Counted from the stretch's first letter, positions 22,090 through 33,157 are shown. The stretch is DNA of 64,000 nucleotides from Ceratodon purpureus (GCA_014871385.1 CM026426.1:82069566-82133565); one strand, 5' to 3'. Numbers and translations: made by a program. Notes: generated from the sequence alone by a model not told the origin.

Positions 22090-24297
22090 CTATCCTGTCT
22101 TCGGCTTCTTGTGACTCTCTTGTTCCCTCTCTCTCTCCTTCGACCGGGCCGTTCGGGGCTCAGATCTTCCTGCCTTCGTTGCCAAATCCGCCTGACGCCT
22201 AATTCTCCGTTCCTCCTACGATTCCTTCGACTTGGTATCCAAGGAAGACCGGGTAACAACCCGAGTCTTCCGAGACTTGGGAGACTTGGGAGTAATTCTC
22301 AAGGGAGGAGTTCCGAATGTCGGGGTCCGAGTCTCAGTTCCGGCTGTCCCTACCGAGGAACTCCCGTGGGTATCTGAGTCAGATCCGGAAATCTCAATTA
22401 GTCCCTTCTCCTCGCGATCCTTCCTCTTCCTCTGAACCATCCTAGTACCAAAAAAATCAGCGGGAGATTCTGCGACGGGCGTTACGGTCGGGGTAGGGGT
22501 CACGGTCTCGGTTTGGGCCGTGGGTGAAGGGATGAGTGTCCCCTCTAGAGTCACTCGGGTACGTTCGGGCGGCGAAAGAAATCTCCTCCATTCACTTCCG
22601 GCTTCCTCTCCTTGGTGAACCGGAATAATCACCGCTGGACCTACCGTCGGGGAAATGATCGATTGCACGGACTGGGTCACTTCTTCCATAACCATCTGCT
22701 CCTCGGATCGCCTGGCAGTGACTGTGGTTCCCGTGACCTCTGCCTGCCCCGTGGGAATTGCGCAGCTTTGCTGAGCCACACAGGCTCCGGGTGACGCCTC
22801 CTTGGCCACAACTTCTCGGATCAGATCCGCGATCGTCCGAGCCGGTGCAAAAATGTCCGAATCAACGGCCCTATCCTCGTCAAACCCGAGGTGTCGCTCC
22901 TGTGGGGTCGTGCACTCCGCCCCACGAGATTCCCCTACCACTGTCCGAGAGGGAGTTCCGGGAAGTCTCATTCCGACGCTGGGACTTCCGGTTCCCGGAT
23001 TGAGCAATTTCTTCATCAACTTCAGGGTCTTGTTCATCGAGAACTCGCACCTGGACATGATCGTGATAATCCTCTTTCTATTCTCTAAGTGAGCCGGCTC
23101 CAGCACATTCTCATCGAACAACTTGGCCTTGTTGACTACATCACCCAAAACTCCTACCAACTTCCGGATCTCATCCTAAGTCTGCTCCTGCTCGGCATGG
23201 AACTTACGGATCTCCTCGCTCTTTGTCGCCAGTTCCGAGGTAAGTTCCTTGAGCTGAAGCTCCAGTCGCTGCTTCTCGCTCCGTAACTTCGGTGCATCCT
23301 TCAGAAGCTCCACCTCTCGGATAACATCCTCCGGTAAACAGCCCCCTAGCGTTGTGCAGACTCTCCGGAACAGTAACTCAATCCGATCGTAAGTGGCCTG
23401 GGCCCAATGGGTTTCTACCCTAAGTGACTGGAATGGGTCAACCGGAAATCCTCGCTCGAAACTGACCTCCTTCCGTGCCGTGTCGTCTCGGTCCGTGGAG
23501 GGTTCCGCGTGATGCGATGTGCCTCGTTCCGATCGTGACTTGGAACGGGCCTTCGTCGCGGTGGGATTCGGGATTATCTCCATGTCGTCTCCACCTTCCG
23601 TGGACGCCGTATCCAAGTCATCCTCGTGATGCTCTACCACAAACCCCGCCGGAACCTCCTGGAAGGTGAGGAGATTCTTTGCAATCGTGTACTTCTCCTC
23701 CTCGTGATCCATCAGCAAGCCACCGGTATGGTAGAGGTGATAGAGGTATGGGGTGATCGGAGTTGGCTTCATTCCGATCGCGGGTACCAACTTCTGCACG
23801 GTTTTCGCTATGAGTGCCACCCAGTTCACCGGACGCTGACCCGTGTAGGCTCCGAAGATGGTGTTTCCGACCGTGATGGTGACCTGTTCCGGTTTCAACG
23901 GATACAAAATCGGAATGAGGAAGGCTAGGACCTGTCTCTCCCTCCTATCCTTGCAGGCGTCTACCACGAATCCGTTCTTCTGATGGATCTTCTTGTGGAA
24001 CCTACCCTGCACGTACTTCTCCGTCCGGGTTGCCCAGAGGTGTCCTTCCTACACAAAGTTGTAACACTCCGCCCATACTTCCGCGCTCCACTGAGTAGGT
24101 CGGCCTCGGATCGTGTTATCCCACCTATTATCCAGCCCTTCTAGGATTTCCGTCACCATCACCTCATCCCTCAGCAACCAAGGTCGTGTAAGTAACCCCT
24201 CGCACCTCATCCGGGTGAGATCGTCAACTAACTCGTTCATTTCCCGCTTAATCCTCGGAACTGCGGGGCTGAGAACTCTGCACTGAACGGGCGCCAT
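22090..24297 (-). pseudogene. Element A gene: plant-transposon-domain and coiled-coil protein
   Basis: Start ATG at 24297 (M-A-P-V-Q-C-R-V-L-S-P). The frame runs 736 codons to TAG at 22090-22092 with in-frame TAG at 24049, 23176 and 22216. Compared with element B, the first aligns with a CAG Gln codon. Residues 1-200 form the conserved domain (R-W-D-N-T-I-R-G, D-A-C-K-D-R-R, Q-V-L-A-F-L, T-V-G-N-T-I-F-G-A-Y, P-V-N-W-V-A-L-I). This resembles the putative plant transposon protein domain (PF20167-like) by pattern. A coiled coil near the middle (E-K-Q-R-L-E-L-Q-L-K-E-L) is followed by a Pro/Thr-rich and finally basic tail. No reverse transcriptase, integrase or DDE domain is present. The role is unknown; gag-like or DNA-binding is possible. 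Confidence 0.7.
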
Positions 24298-24439
24298 AGC
24301 TACGTCTCACTTCTCTCCCTTTGTGAGCAAACAGCAAGAAACCCGGCAATCCAACTGCCGGTGAATTGGAAAAGACAAAACACCTCACCGCTCTTTCACT
24401 CTCTACTCCCAGTCCGCAAAAGGAACTCCAAACCCTAAC

Positions 24440-24460
24440 ACTCCCGTCTATATACTCAGG
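24440..24460 (-). promoter_or_regulatory. TATA-like motif of element A
   Basis: TATATA about 150 bases upstream of the element A start codon, in the same relative place as TATATAA in element B (about 51598). This suggests an internal Pol II promoter conserved in the family. Confidence 0.45.
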
Positions 24461-24833
24461 GAATCATAAACGTGCGGCGGCGTGTAATTGCAGCCGCCAC
24501 CATACCAGACTCAGCATTATCCAAGGCATGATGACTTCCGCGTCGTTTTTGATCCCAAACGCCGTTACAGTAATGGTCAGTTCTCGGAACGTCAACTCGA
24601 TCCGAGTTTTCTCTTCCAATGTCCTGGATCAAGGTTCCGAGGATATCTCCTGTGTTAAACGTCTTAAGGATTCTAGAGCATCCAGTTTGTGCTAACTCTT
24701 AATGCAACTAGTGTCTAGCTAGTTTTTATCTACTAACCAAAAAAATGAAAAATTAATTGAATCCTAACTCCGGTTGGGGCTTATCCGGTTTATTCTGAGT
24801 TTGTCGGATCCCACATGCACGCATGTTACAAGG

Positions 24834-26724
24834 TTATGGCGCGATAGAGTTGGCAAACAGTCCCCCTATCCACTTCGGTTTTCCACGTTTTCTGATGGCA
24901 GCACTCGCCTGGCTTGTTGTCCCTACGGTAGGCTTAACCCTCTTCTGCTTGCAGTATATGCAGTTCATTGCACACGACTGCCCCAACTGAAGCCCATACA
25001 TACACTTGATCGTCTTCATGTCCGCAGCGAGATGCCACTCCACATGGAATTCTCCAACTTCATGGACCGTGAGTTTCTTGCCACTAGACTGTGCTGCAAT
25101 CATAGAGGGAAATTTCGATTTCCCAAATATTCACAAAAGAACTTCGTAGGACTCTTTTTCCACTTGAAAGGTTGCCACTGGCCAGATTTCCTGCTTTGAA
25201 TGGACTAAGAAAAACAGCGCATGGTTCCTCTGAATGTCTGGGTCGAGCGCCCTATTCATCAACGTGATGCTGACCCGTTCAAATTTCTTGCCATTCACAA
25301 TCTCGGCCTCGTCCAATTTCATGACAAGTACCAACGGTGCCCCTCTTAACTCTGTGAAAACATGGCGAGTGGATGTGAGGGCACAGTTTATTGATAAAGA
25401 ACCCTGCTGGCAGCAAACTCTGAAAACAACAGTCCGAGGTGATTACGTCACCTTCTTCCGTGATGCCGTAGAAGATCACCATGCTTCTTTGGACCACCTC
25501 AAGGTTTTTGAATAGAGAATTCTTCTCAGTCAAGACGACTTCCTTTACCATGTCCTCGGACTTCTTGTTCTTCTTAGAACTTGCTGGCAGCGTAAGTCGA
25601 CCTTTCAGCATGGTAGTATTCACCAATATACTGTGGCAGGTTTGCATTTAACTCCTCCTAAAGCAGTTTCACATAAAAGGGGCTTCGCAAAATACTCCCA
25701 GAGACTCCTTTGACAGACCAGCAATGGCAGCCTTCACAGATTTGTTGAGAGCACCATATCCCCGATGGGAAACCCCTGCCTGGTCGCCAGCAGTAAGAAA
25801 TTTGTCCGATCCAATGCTCTTACCAATTGATTTAAGCACATTGTTCGCAATCTCTGACTGAACATGTGCCATTGCAGGTTGAGAAGTGAAGGCTTCACCT
25901 TCATGCCGTGACAGATTTCAAGCTAGTGCTACTGCAGTCCTATTTTGGGACTCTTTATCCCCCCGAAGTCGAGAGCACTTCCGGTTCTCTCGGTTCCTGT
26001 GGACAACAAATTGCACCACATCTGGTTGCAGCACTGTCCGCACAAGCTTCACTCTTGCTTTTGATCCACCTAATCCAGGTTTTAACTCGTGAATCCCTCT
26101 GAGAGCCCTCCTCCTATTTCGCATGCCCATGGGGGTCTCCTTCTCGAAGCTGGCCCTCCGCTGGCAGCGGTCAACGTCTTCTTCCAGACCCCGCACATGG
26201 CGCTCCAATTGCTCCACCCTTTGGGCATGGCAATCACGGACAGCCTGTAATTCAGCCCGCAAATCCGTGCATGTCTTCTCTAACTCAAGGCAACGCATTC
26301 TCTCCAATTGGACATCTTCGGCTGCCCTTGATTTGCTGGCTAGAGCTTCGCCTCTAAGCTGAACCACTGCTTTGCTCAACTGTGCCAACTGGATCCACGT
26401 CTCCTCATGTGTAGGACCATGTACACAATGATCCAGCAGCCTGTATGTATATCTACAAAGACCCCGCTCTCCATGACATATGAATTCAATGAACTCTTTT
26501 AGCGACTTGATTGGAGGTGGCTTCCCTGTCACTGAATCAGCAGGGTTAATGTCTCCATTGATCCACAAGTCAATGTTCGTGTCTCCACGCAACCTCCGTG
26601 TTGGGAACGAGCTCCTCATGCACAGCTCCACTTGCATAGAACCTCGTCTCATGACCGGGGCATAGCGTGCGTCCAGTGAAACTTGGGGAAAATACTGAGT
26701 ACATCGTACAGCTCTTGCTGCCAT
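24834..26724 (-). pseudogene. Main exons of a minus-strand gene of the 14-kb element, possible transposase
   Basis: Reading from 26724 (M-A-A-R-A-V-R-C), the first exon gives a 268-residue frame with a long coiled coil (E-L-E-K-T-C-T-D-L-R-A-E-L). It is followed in frame, after a TGA, by M-A-H-V-Q-S-E-I (25872). A further exon appears to begin after the acceptor TTTGCTGCCAG near 25406 and reads F-T-E-L-R-G-A-P-L-V-L-V-M-K-L-D. It continues through a TGA (25128-25130) to H-V-E-W-H-L-A-A-D-M-K-T-I-K-C-M-Y-G and C-I-Y-C-K-Q-K-R, ending in TAA at 24834. The H-x-x-W-H-x-x-x-D-x-K block with a following C-x-x-C is reminiscent of a catalytic Asp plus zinc site in some DDE transposases. That is a guess. 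Most breaks here are TGA, which CGA decay could explain. Confidence 0.45.
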
Positions 26725-26829
26725 CGTGGACCCGATAGTTGGTAGTCTTGATTAACTCTCCCCTGGTCACGCTTGGTGATTTGGAGGTAATCAACAAAAC
26801 TTGTTGTGATTTTGGGACACATCCTACAC

Positions 26830-27600
26830 TCAATGAAAGACTACAGTATTAGCAAATTCTCTCAACCGTGATAATTATTGCTTGACGACTAAATCCACAA
26901 TCACAAATACTCCGAACCTAATTTGATAGACCTGCGTGGCATCTACAAGCGCTGTCGACCACGAAACCTACATTGCCTTATGGCGTTGTGGTAGCAAGGC
27001 CTAATGAAATCAAAATTCAAATTGCTCTAAAACCCGCTAGCCCCTAAACACTCCACAAAGGTTTATCGTGGCAACTCGCCTTCCCTTCAAGTACATCAGT
27101 TTTCATCTCTTTGTTAAAGCCAATGTCGCAGACTGAGAACGACCCCTCGCCGCCGTCGCTGCCAAGAAATTAATCGGAATCTCAAGTTTGTTCCACCGAT
27201 TTGGGGCGCCATCGCCACTCGGAATCTTTGGAGCAAATCACATACAATTCTGCGTCCCACAGTGCCATAAACGATTTGCTTGCAGCAGAACAAGGCGCTT
27301 TGTTTCCTTGGTGCTGAACGGCGTAGAGCCGGTGGCGCCATCACGCCCAAACCGTTGTGGCAACAAGTCGAACAATCCGTGGATCGAGGCAACGGATCGA
27401 GGCAGTTTATTAATTGCAGAGCAATAAATTCCGCTCCTTGGCGCTCAACAACCACCGTCCACGCCCTCTCGCCAACGCGGCAAATCCCAGCCACGCAGCT
27501 CCCATCCGTCTCCAAAAAGCCGCTACGGGCAGCGTTTCTGACCCCTGCTGACAGCGACATAGGGGTTATTGGGCAAGAAACTCATCTAATCCGGGCTGTC
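26830..27600. other. Right-hand subterminal region of the 14-kb element
   Basis: Overlapping frames on both strands at 27114-27636 without a recognisable family. The 5' exon of the minus-strand gene may lie here. CTGCTGACAGCGAC at about 27551 echoes the word repeated through the element. Confidence 0.3.
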
Positions 27601-27637
27601 TTACAAGGCCCGTTGGAGACCCCATTTTTCCCCTAAT
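27595..27637 (-). repeat. Right terminal inverted repeat of the 14-kb element
   Basis: Contains GGCCCGTTGGAGACCCC and ends CCCCTAAT, the inverted counterpart of 13552-13593. Confidence 0.7.
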
Positions 27638-28090
27638 GCTAGGACCTTATCCGTTTTGCAGCAGCTGTGCGTATGGAAAGAATCACCGCTGCAGCTTCCC
27701 CTTCCAGGATGAGCGATGGAGGGCAACGCTTGCAGGGGATCTTATACACACGGACGTGTGTGGCCCGATGAAGACTGCTACAGTAAGCCGAGCAAAGTAT
27801 TTCATCTCGTTTAAAGATGATGTTACCGGTTACCAAGTGGTACATCTCATGCCGAAGAAATTTGACGCACTTCGGCACTTCCTAGATTTCATGCGCCAGG
27901 TACAGCGGGAAACTCACTCCAGAATTAATAGACTTCGATCAGACTAAGGGGGAGAATACACTAGCCTGGCCTATAGGGGCTCTTACGTGACCATGGAATA
28001 GCCCAAGATCTTACCACTGGATACACACTTGAACAAAATGGGGTTGCAAAGCGTGATCATCGGACCATCATGGAGTCAGTTAGAAGCATG
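27638..28090 (+). pseudogene. Copia integrase, zinc-binding and partial core
   Basis: Resumes the Copia frame after the nested element with L-G-P-Y-P-F-C-S-S-C-A-Y-G-K-N-H-R (the CxxC half of the HHCC motif). It continues G-D-L-I-H-T-D-V-C-G-P-M, Y-F-I-S-F-K-D-D-V-T-G-Y and L-R-S-D, then TAA at 27945-27947 where Asn or Gln is usual (L-R-S-D-x-G-G-E-Y). After a shift of frame, H-G-I-A-Q-D-L-T-T-G-Y-T and E-Q-N-G-V-A-K-R are readable. The D, D and E positions of the core can be placed, but the frame is broken and the domain lacks its C-terminal half. A tandem duplication follows at 28064-28144. Confidence 0.85.
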
Positions 28091-28144
28091 AGTGCTCTCG
28101 GGTCACTTAGAAGTTAGACCATCATGGAGTCAATTAGAAGCATG
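28064..28144 (+). repeat. 54-bp-period tandem duplication in the integrase region
   Basis: ACCATCATGGAGTCA and the following text to AGAAGCATG occur at 28064 and 28118 with one difference. The copy arose after the element inserted, or was inherited from a decayed parent. Confidence 0.75.
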
Positions 28145-28146
28145 GG

Positions 28147-29758
28147 TTGCAAAGTGTGCTCTCGGGTATTTACGCCGCTACTCCGAGCCAAGCACCTGTG
28201 CGAACAGTAGTGACGCACAACCTACTCCCTATGGTGGACCCGCCGTCATTGAACGAAGGTTTCCATGCACCAACCGTGCATGCCGCACCACTGTACGTGC
28301 CTGGCCCTCCTATGGTCGTCATAGCACCTGCCGCCCAAGACCCAGCTGATCACGGCTCTCAGGAGATGGGTGAAGAAATCGAACTGACACCAGACACCGG
28401 AAGTGACAAACCAACTTCCGATGCACCAGAGAATACCTTCAGCACCAATAACAAGGAGCAAGACGATTTGGAAGGTGAACCGTCTGAAGAGATTTTTGGC
28501 GGACCTCGTGAGATGGACGGGACACTGGCCATATGGGAGGATATTACACACACCGACGCGACTGCAGTAGCCACGAACAGAGTCGCTCCGACCACGGTCA
28601 CTCCGTCAATGCTGATACCGCAGCAAGATTTCTTAGATATCGGGATACAGTTGGAGGTTTGTCTGTCCATCAATACCGATGAGGCAAGAGGGAGTAGCCC
28701 ACCATCAGTGCGTCCCCAGCGTACTCGTAAGCGGCCAGAGCGTTTTGGAGGGTGGGAGCACGTCTCATCTCGCACACCTTATGTGGCTATGGCCAAAGCC
28801 ACAGAATACAAAATCCTGCCTGACTTGGAGACATACCAAGCGGCACTACAATCTCCAGAAGCAGCTTAGTGGGAGTTGGCCATGGAACAGGAGTATAGTT
28901 CCTTATTGGCCAATGAGACGTGGACGCTGATCGACCTCCCTCGTGGACGTCGAGCGATACAAAATAAGTGGGTTTACAAGGTAAAAACCGCCACCGATGG
29001 GACAGTCAATCGATTCAAAGCCTGGTTGGTTGCCAAACGCTTTTCTCAACGGGAAGGCATAGATCGCTCGGAGACGTTCTCCCCGGCAGTCAAGTTTGAC
29101 TCCATCAGAACGATTCTTTCCATTGCAACTGTCGAAGACATGCATATCATTCAGTTTGATGTCGAGACTGCATTCTTGCATGGAGCTATTGAAGAGAACA
29201 TATACATGGCCCAACCAAGAGGCTTTGTTGACAGTGAGCATCCGACCAAGGTGTGTAAGTTACACAAGGCCCTGTATGGCCTAAAACAGGCCTCGAGAGT
29301 TTGGAATAAGCGTTTTCATGACTTCCTGATTCAGCACAAGCTAGTTCCAAGTCAAGCGGACTCATGCGTATACATAGGCGCCGAAGGCAGCAGGCTTTTC
29401 TTGACCCTGTTCGTGGACGACGGTATAGTGTGCTGCAACGACATGGACCAAATCCACAACCTCCTTCATTCCATGCAAGGAATCTTTAAAATCACCGTTG
29501 GCGACCCTGAAATCTATGTCGGACTGAGCATCACTCGGAACCGCGAGCAACGTACGTTGCAGCTGGACCAGAGCCGCTACATCAAGCGTAAACTTGAACA
29601 ATACGCCTTCAGTCACTGTGCACCTCTTTCGGTGCCTGCTGACCCACATGCGACCATGGACTTTATGTCCTACGTAGACGAAGCCGCCGACCTAAGCTTT
29701 CCCTACGCTGAGATTATCGAAAGCTTGCACTTCGCAAGTCAGGGTGATGCGGGTTCTT
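28147..29758 (+). pseudogene. Copia integrase tail and reverse transcriptase
   Basis: Frame open from 28147 with an acidic/Pro-rich linker, then R-T-R-K-R-P-E-R-F. TAG at 28867-28869 sits exactly where Copia proteins have Gln (E-A-A-x-W-E-L-A-M). The reverse transcriptase follows: N-K-W-V-Y-K-V-K, F-D-V-E-T-A-F-L-H-G, L-Y-G-L-K-Q-A-S-R-V-W and the catalytic box L-F-V-D-D-G-I-V. The frame stops at TAA (29758-29760) shortly after a deletion. The segment that normally reads R-P-D-I through H-W is missing near 29745, and RNase H continues in another phase. Confidence 0.92.
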
Positions 29759-30322
29759 AAATACCTGCACGGGACACCTGACCTCCGCATCACTTACTCC
29801 GCCAGTTGTGAACCTTACACCCTTCGTGCCTACTGCGATGCAGATTACGGAGGCGACGTTGATGATCGTAAATCAAGGTCTGGTTTCGTCATCCTCCTCA
29901 ACGGTGGGCCGATTGCATGGGGCAGTCGGAAGGAAGGCTGCACCGCAGCATCCACAACCGAGGCGGAGTATGTGGCGGCCCATCTAGCCTCCTAGGAAAT
30001 CATTTGGCTACGACAGTTGCTGCACGACCTTGGCTACCCGCAAACTGCCCCAACACTCTTGAACCGCGACAATCAGGCGGCACTGCGATTGGTACGAAAT
30101 CCCGAGTTCCACAAGAGGACTAAACATGTCGATGTAAAGTACCACGTGATCCGAGACCATTTTTAGCAGGAGCGCGTTACCGTCGCCTATGTGCCTACGG
30201 CTGACAACGTAGCAGATCTACTGACCAAACCTCTTCCACGGGATAAGTTCAATCGTCTCAAAAATCTTCTCGGTCTTACAACTGTGTCTTGTGCTCTTGA
30301 CTTAGAATGTGGCAGCGGTTGA
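29744..30322 (+). pseudogene. Copia RNase H and C-terminus
   Basis: Begins V-L-K-Y-L-H-G-T, then Y-C-D-A-D-Y-G-G, R-K-S-R-S-G-F-V and S-T-T-E-A-E-Y-V-A, the typical Copia RNase H motifs with catalytic D, E and D. TAG at 29993-29995 (L-A-S-x-E-I-I-W-L-R-Q-L-L) and 30164-30166 (D-H-F-x-Q-E-R) both lie where Gln fits. The tail V-A-D-L-L-T-K-P-L is the usual end of Copia polyproteins, and the frame closes at about 30322. Confidence 0.9.
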
Positions 30323-30349
30323 TCTTTGGTTACTAGGGTTCCCTATTGT

Positions 30350-30358
30350 GAGTGGGAG
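30350..30358 (+). promoter_or_regulatory. Polypurine tract
   Basis: GAGTGGGAG abuts the 3' LTR, in the normal place for plus-strand priming. Confidence 0.65.
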
Positions 30359-30823
30359 TATTGTAGTCAGTACACAATAGGGTAACCATACCAGCAGTAA
30401 TACGTAGACCTGTACGTAGCATGATACGTAGTACTAGTTGGACAGCACCGTTCCCACCAGTTTCAAATTCCGCAAGAACTATGATGAGAGGAACTCCCGC
30501 CAGTTGGAGCCGCCTCTATAGGAGATTAGTACCTGTACTCTCGTTGTTATGGCTCTCTCTCTTGGGTATGCTTCTGGTACTGTAGAGCTCCAAGAACCGC
30601 TGGGTTTGTCAGTGGGAGCTAGATTGATTATTGCTGTGTAAGCGATGCATGTGAGCCATGGGATTTAATTTAATCTACTTGTGAGGATTTGGAATACAAG
30701 TGTGCTGAGTCTGTCCGTGTTAATTTTTCCTTTTCAGCCTTGCTAGATCTTTTCTTTAGCCTTTTTGAAGTATCTGAGTATCTTGGTTCAGAGTCAGTGA
30801 GAGCAAATTAATTTATCACAATA
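30359..30823 (+). repeat. 3' LTR of the Copia element
   Basis: Starts TATTGTAGTC, ends CACAATA, and is followed by the TAAAG duplication. About 17 differences from the 5' LTR by eye. Confidence 0.9.
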
Positions 30824-30828
30824 TAAAG

Positions 30829-33157
30829 AGGGATATTTCCGTGAGGATTTAATATCTATGCCCTATAATTACTCTAGAAAGCAACATACCGTCATCTAAA
30901 TTCCATTGTTAAGTTTTGACTTTTTGGTTTTTTGAAGGAGAATTTTGCACACTTGTAATGTCTTCATTGGGTTTCTACTAATGGCGGAGTAGGAATAATC
31001 TACTCATTGTTATAGTGGTCTACAAGTTCTACTTTTTAAATTACCTAAAAAATTCAGTTTTTTTTCATAAAATCATTTGAAAATTATATTTTAGATGAGG
31101 ACCCAAATTTCAAAGCAACATTTTTTTCTCAACAGGTTCTACCTTGGAAAACATGCCCAGATGTTTAAACTCACGGAAATACCCTCTCTACCTTACGCGT
31201 GTGTACTGCCACAAGAGCAAGCGAGGCGCGCCGTTCCCGCGTTATCCTTCCGTACATGGATTTGGCCTTCTCCGGAAAAGGGAGTTACACTGGGAGATCC
31301 CGATAGCGAAGGCTCTCCTTTCACCGAATCACTATCACTGGCACCAAGGAGACGAACTCTCAGACCGTCAGTCACTGTCTCCACAATTCGTAGGCGCCGT
31401 TCGTAGATAAGAACGATGCGAAGGTTGCGAGGGATCCGGTGGCCGTGGTGAGAGGGGCCGCGGTGGTACACTCCGGGGGCGCCTAAGCGCGTGGTTCGCG
31501 AGGTTTGCTGCCAAGAGGCTGGTGAGGTCGCGCTGTAGTGACACTGGCGAGATGCACTTCTTTGTGTTCACAACCACATGCCCCTGCGATGACACAAGGC
31601 TACTCCGCATCGACGCTCTCTCCTTTTTTCTTACTACTCTAGGTCGTAGCTCCCCTCTTCTCATCTCATCCCACCTCATTTCGTCTCATCTCACAATCTC
31701 AAGCTCACACGCGCTCCATACTCAACAACTTATCTCACAACACCGAACTCCAGGAGTTCGGTGCCATCACACCGAATCGACCGAACATAGTCAACCACTC
31801 AAGAGTCTGAAGACACTGAGCTGACTGAAGGGACTGGAGCTGGGAGTCGAGAGGTGCAATCGTTGGAGGCGGGTTTGCGTTTTGGTGGGTTTCCGTTTCG
31901 GTGCATGGTTTTGGAGTTTTTTTTGAGTTACTTATATTTGATGTTGAGTTTCCTGATATCTGGCATTGATCTGGGATTTTTCGTTTTTGGTGTGTTTTTG
32001 AGGAGTCCTGTTTTTGTTGGGTGGTGGTCTTTAGATGGAGATCAATTTGTCGATGAGGTGGGTTTGCCGAATTCAATTGTAGTGTGTGTTGGGTGGTGGA
32101 CGTGGAGCTTAGGGTAGAGGTAGATTCCCGGGAGGAGTGTGAATTGAGAGTTTGGGGGAGTTGGAGTGGAGCTAAGGTAGTCCGAGAGTGAGATTCCAGC
32201 GTGTTCGACGGGTGCATTCATTAGTTGTGGAGTTGGTCTGTGAGCTCAGTATTCTCGTGGATTGTTTCTATCGTGGAGGACTGTCAGGATGAGGAGCTGA
32301 CCTCAATGGGATTACCAGCTCCAGATCTATTGTATTTGTTTTTGTGTTGAAACTTTATTTGAAGGGCTTGATCAACTCAAGCTTTCGTTGGAGCATTCCG
32401 TTTGTGAACTGGCCAAGAACCAGTGTGGGTTTCGAGATGATATCGACTAAGTAACATATTGGTAAGGGTTTAGGTGCATGCGAGGTCAATGATTCTTGGT
32501 TTTGATTCGTCAGCTCCTGACCTTTTTGCTTAGATGTGATTTTCGTTTTGCGTCGCACGAAGTGGTGACTTGTCGCCAGCTGGTTACATCTGCTTCTGCA
32601 CTTTAACTTATCTTCAGAATTTTGCCAGCCAGGTGCTGCTTGCACTGCCTTCACGTTTACCTCTTGTAGTCTGGAGCATTTGGGCCTCCGTATTGTTAAT
32701 GCTAACTAATTCTCGGAGATTTTCCAATTGCGACAGATGATAGGTAGTACTGGAGGGCTGATTGCTTTTAATGAGGTGATCTCCTGGCTATTGGGATCCT
32801 AGGTTTAGGGCATTGTGATGACCTGCTTCGCAATTGACCAAAGCTAGTGTGGTTGGACTTTGCATCACGATGGAGCAAGAAATGCTTTTGGTAACTCCTT
32901 TGTGAGCTCTGTACTTTTTATTGACAAGACGATGCTTTCATATTTACAATCTGTGGTATTGATTTCTGACTGTATCGAGAGCAGGGTGGCAGGATGGCCA
33001 TCGTCGTCGAGGGGTCAGGGAGGCGAGTGAGATCCAGAAGGTCGAGCCCTCACTCCCGGCCTTAAAAAAATTGATCTGTAGCTCATCATTTTGATGTGTT
33101 ATATGCCACCGCGAGTGCGGCTTCGAAGTCTCCGTCAGCGCATCTCAGCTTTTCAAA
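30829..33157. other. Upstream and leader region of the cellulose-synthase-like gene
   Basis: 30830-31100 is AT-rich. 31640-31830 is C/T-rich with repeated CATCTCA words, as often seen near plant transcription starts. 31850-33150 is T-rich and intron-like. The promoter and 5' untranslated region, perhaps with a leader intron, probably lie here, but no site is certain. Confidence 0.35.

Larger units (their letters stand above)
20973..24815 (-). mobile_element. Element A: LTR-less TG...CA element with one gene
   Basis: Read on the minus strand it starts TGTGGGATCCGA (24815) and ends TTCCGTGTTCCGACA (20973). It is flanked by TGCAC at 20968-20972 and 24816-24820. It is 3843 bp and related along most of its length to element B (51236-54904). 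No direct terminal repeats exist. Instead the two ends form an imperfect inverted pair (TGTGGGATCC... against TGTCGGAACA..., 11 of 17 identical). It carries one gene (22090-24297) behind a TATATA motif, and a 405-bp foreign segment at 21387-21793 between the gene and the conserved 3' end. Confidence 0.85.
13552..27637. mobile_element. Large multi-gene DNA element with inverted ends, inside the Copia
   Basis: The left end (13552-13593) begins ATTAGG and contains GGTCTCCAACGGGCC. The right end (ending 27637) is the inverted copy, GGCCCGTTGGAGACC then CCCCTAAT. The inverted match is about 40 bp with several mismatches. The flanks show an imperfect 7-9-bp duplication (GCTTGGA left at 13541, GCTAGGA right at 27638) interrupting the Copia frame, so this was a real insertion. 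Without the later element A it is about 10.2 kb. It carries at least three coding units: one on the plus strand (14266-15303) and two on the minus strand (16741-18729; 20300-26724). The TSD size and ends are closest to a Mutator-like or PIF-like element, but no family transposase was recognised. Confidence 0.7.
11408..30823 (+). mobile_element. Ty1/Copia LTR retrotransposon, interrupted by nested elements
   Basis: Two LTRs of about 465 bp (11408-11871 and 30359-30823) flank gag, protease, integrase, reverse transcriptase and RNase H in the Copia order. The target duplication TAAAG is present at 11403-11407 and 30824-30828. By eye the LTRs differ at about 17 positions (about 96% identical). 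The element is 19.4 kb only because a 14-kb element (13552-27637) sits between the pre-integrase and integrase segments. The remaining coding part is about 5 kb, normal for Copia. Several in-frame stops, a deletion near 29745 and a changed protease motif show that it is inactive. Confidence 0.93.

Noticed and set aside
22063..23286. Plus-strand ORFs within element A
   Set aside because: They are antisense shadows of the element A gene, whose frame is confirmed by alignment with element B.
20973..24815. Element A as an ordinary LTR retrotransposon (LARD or TRIM)
   Set aside because: The first 500 bases were compared with the last 420 in both A and B. There is no direct terminal repeat; only short inverted similarity and shared CCGGAT words exist.
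31854..32117. T/G-rich plus-strand ORF upstream of CSLC
   Set aside because: Phe/Val/Gly-rich composition, no motif, and the position of a leader intron or 5' untranslated region.
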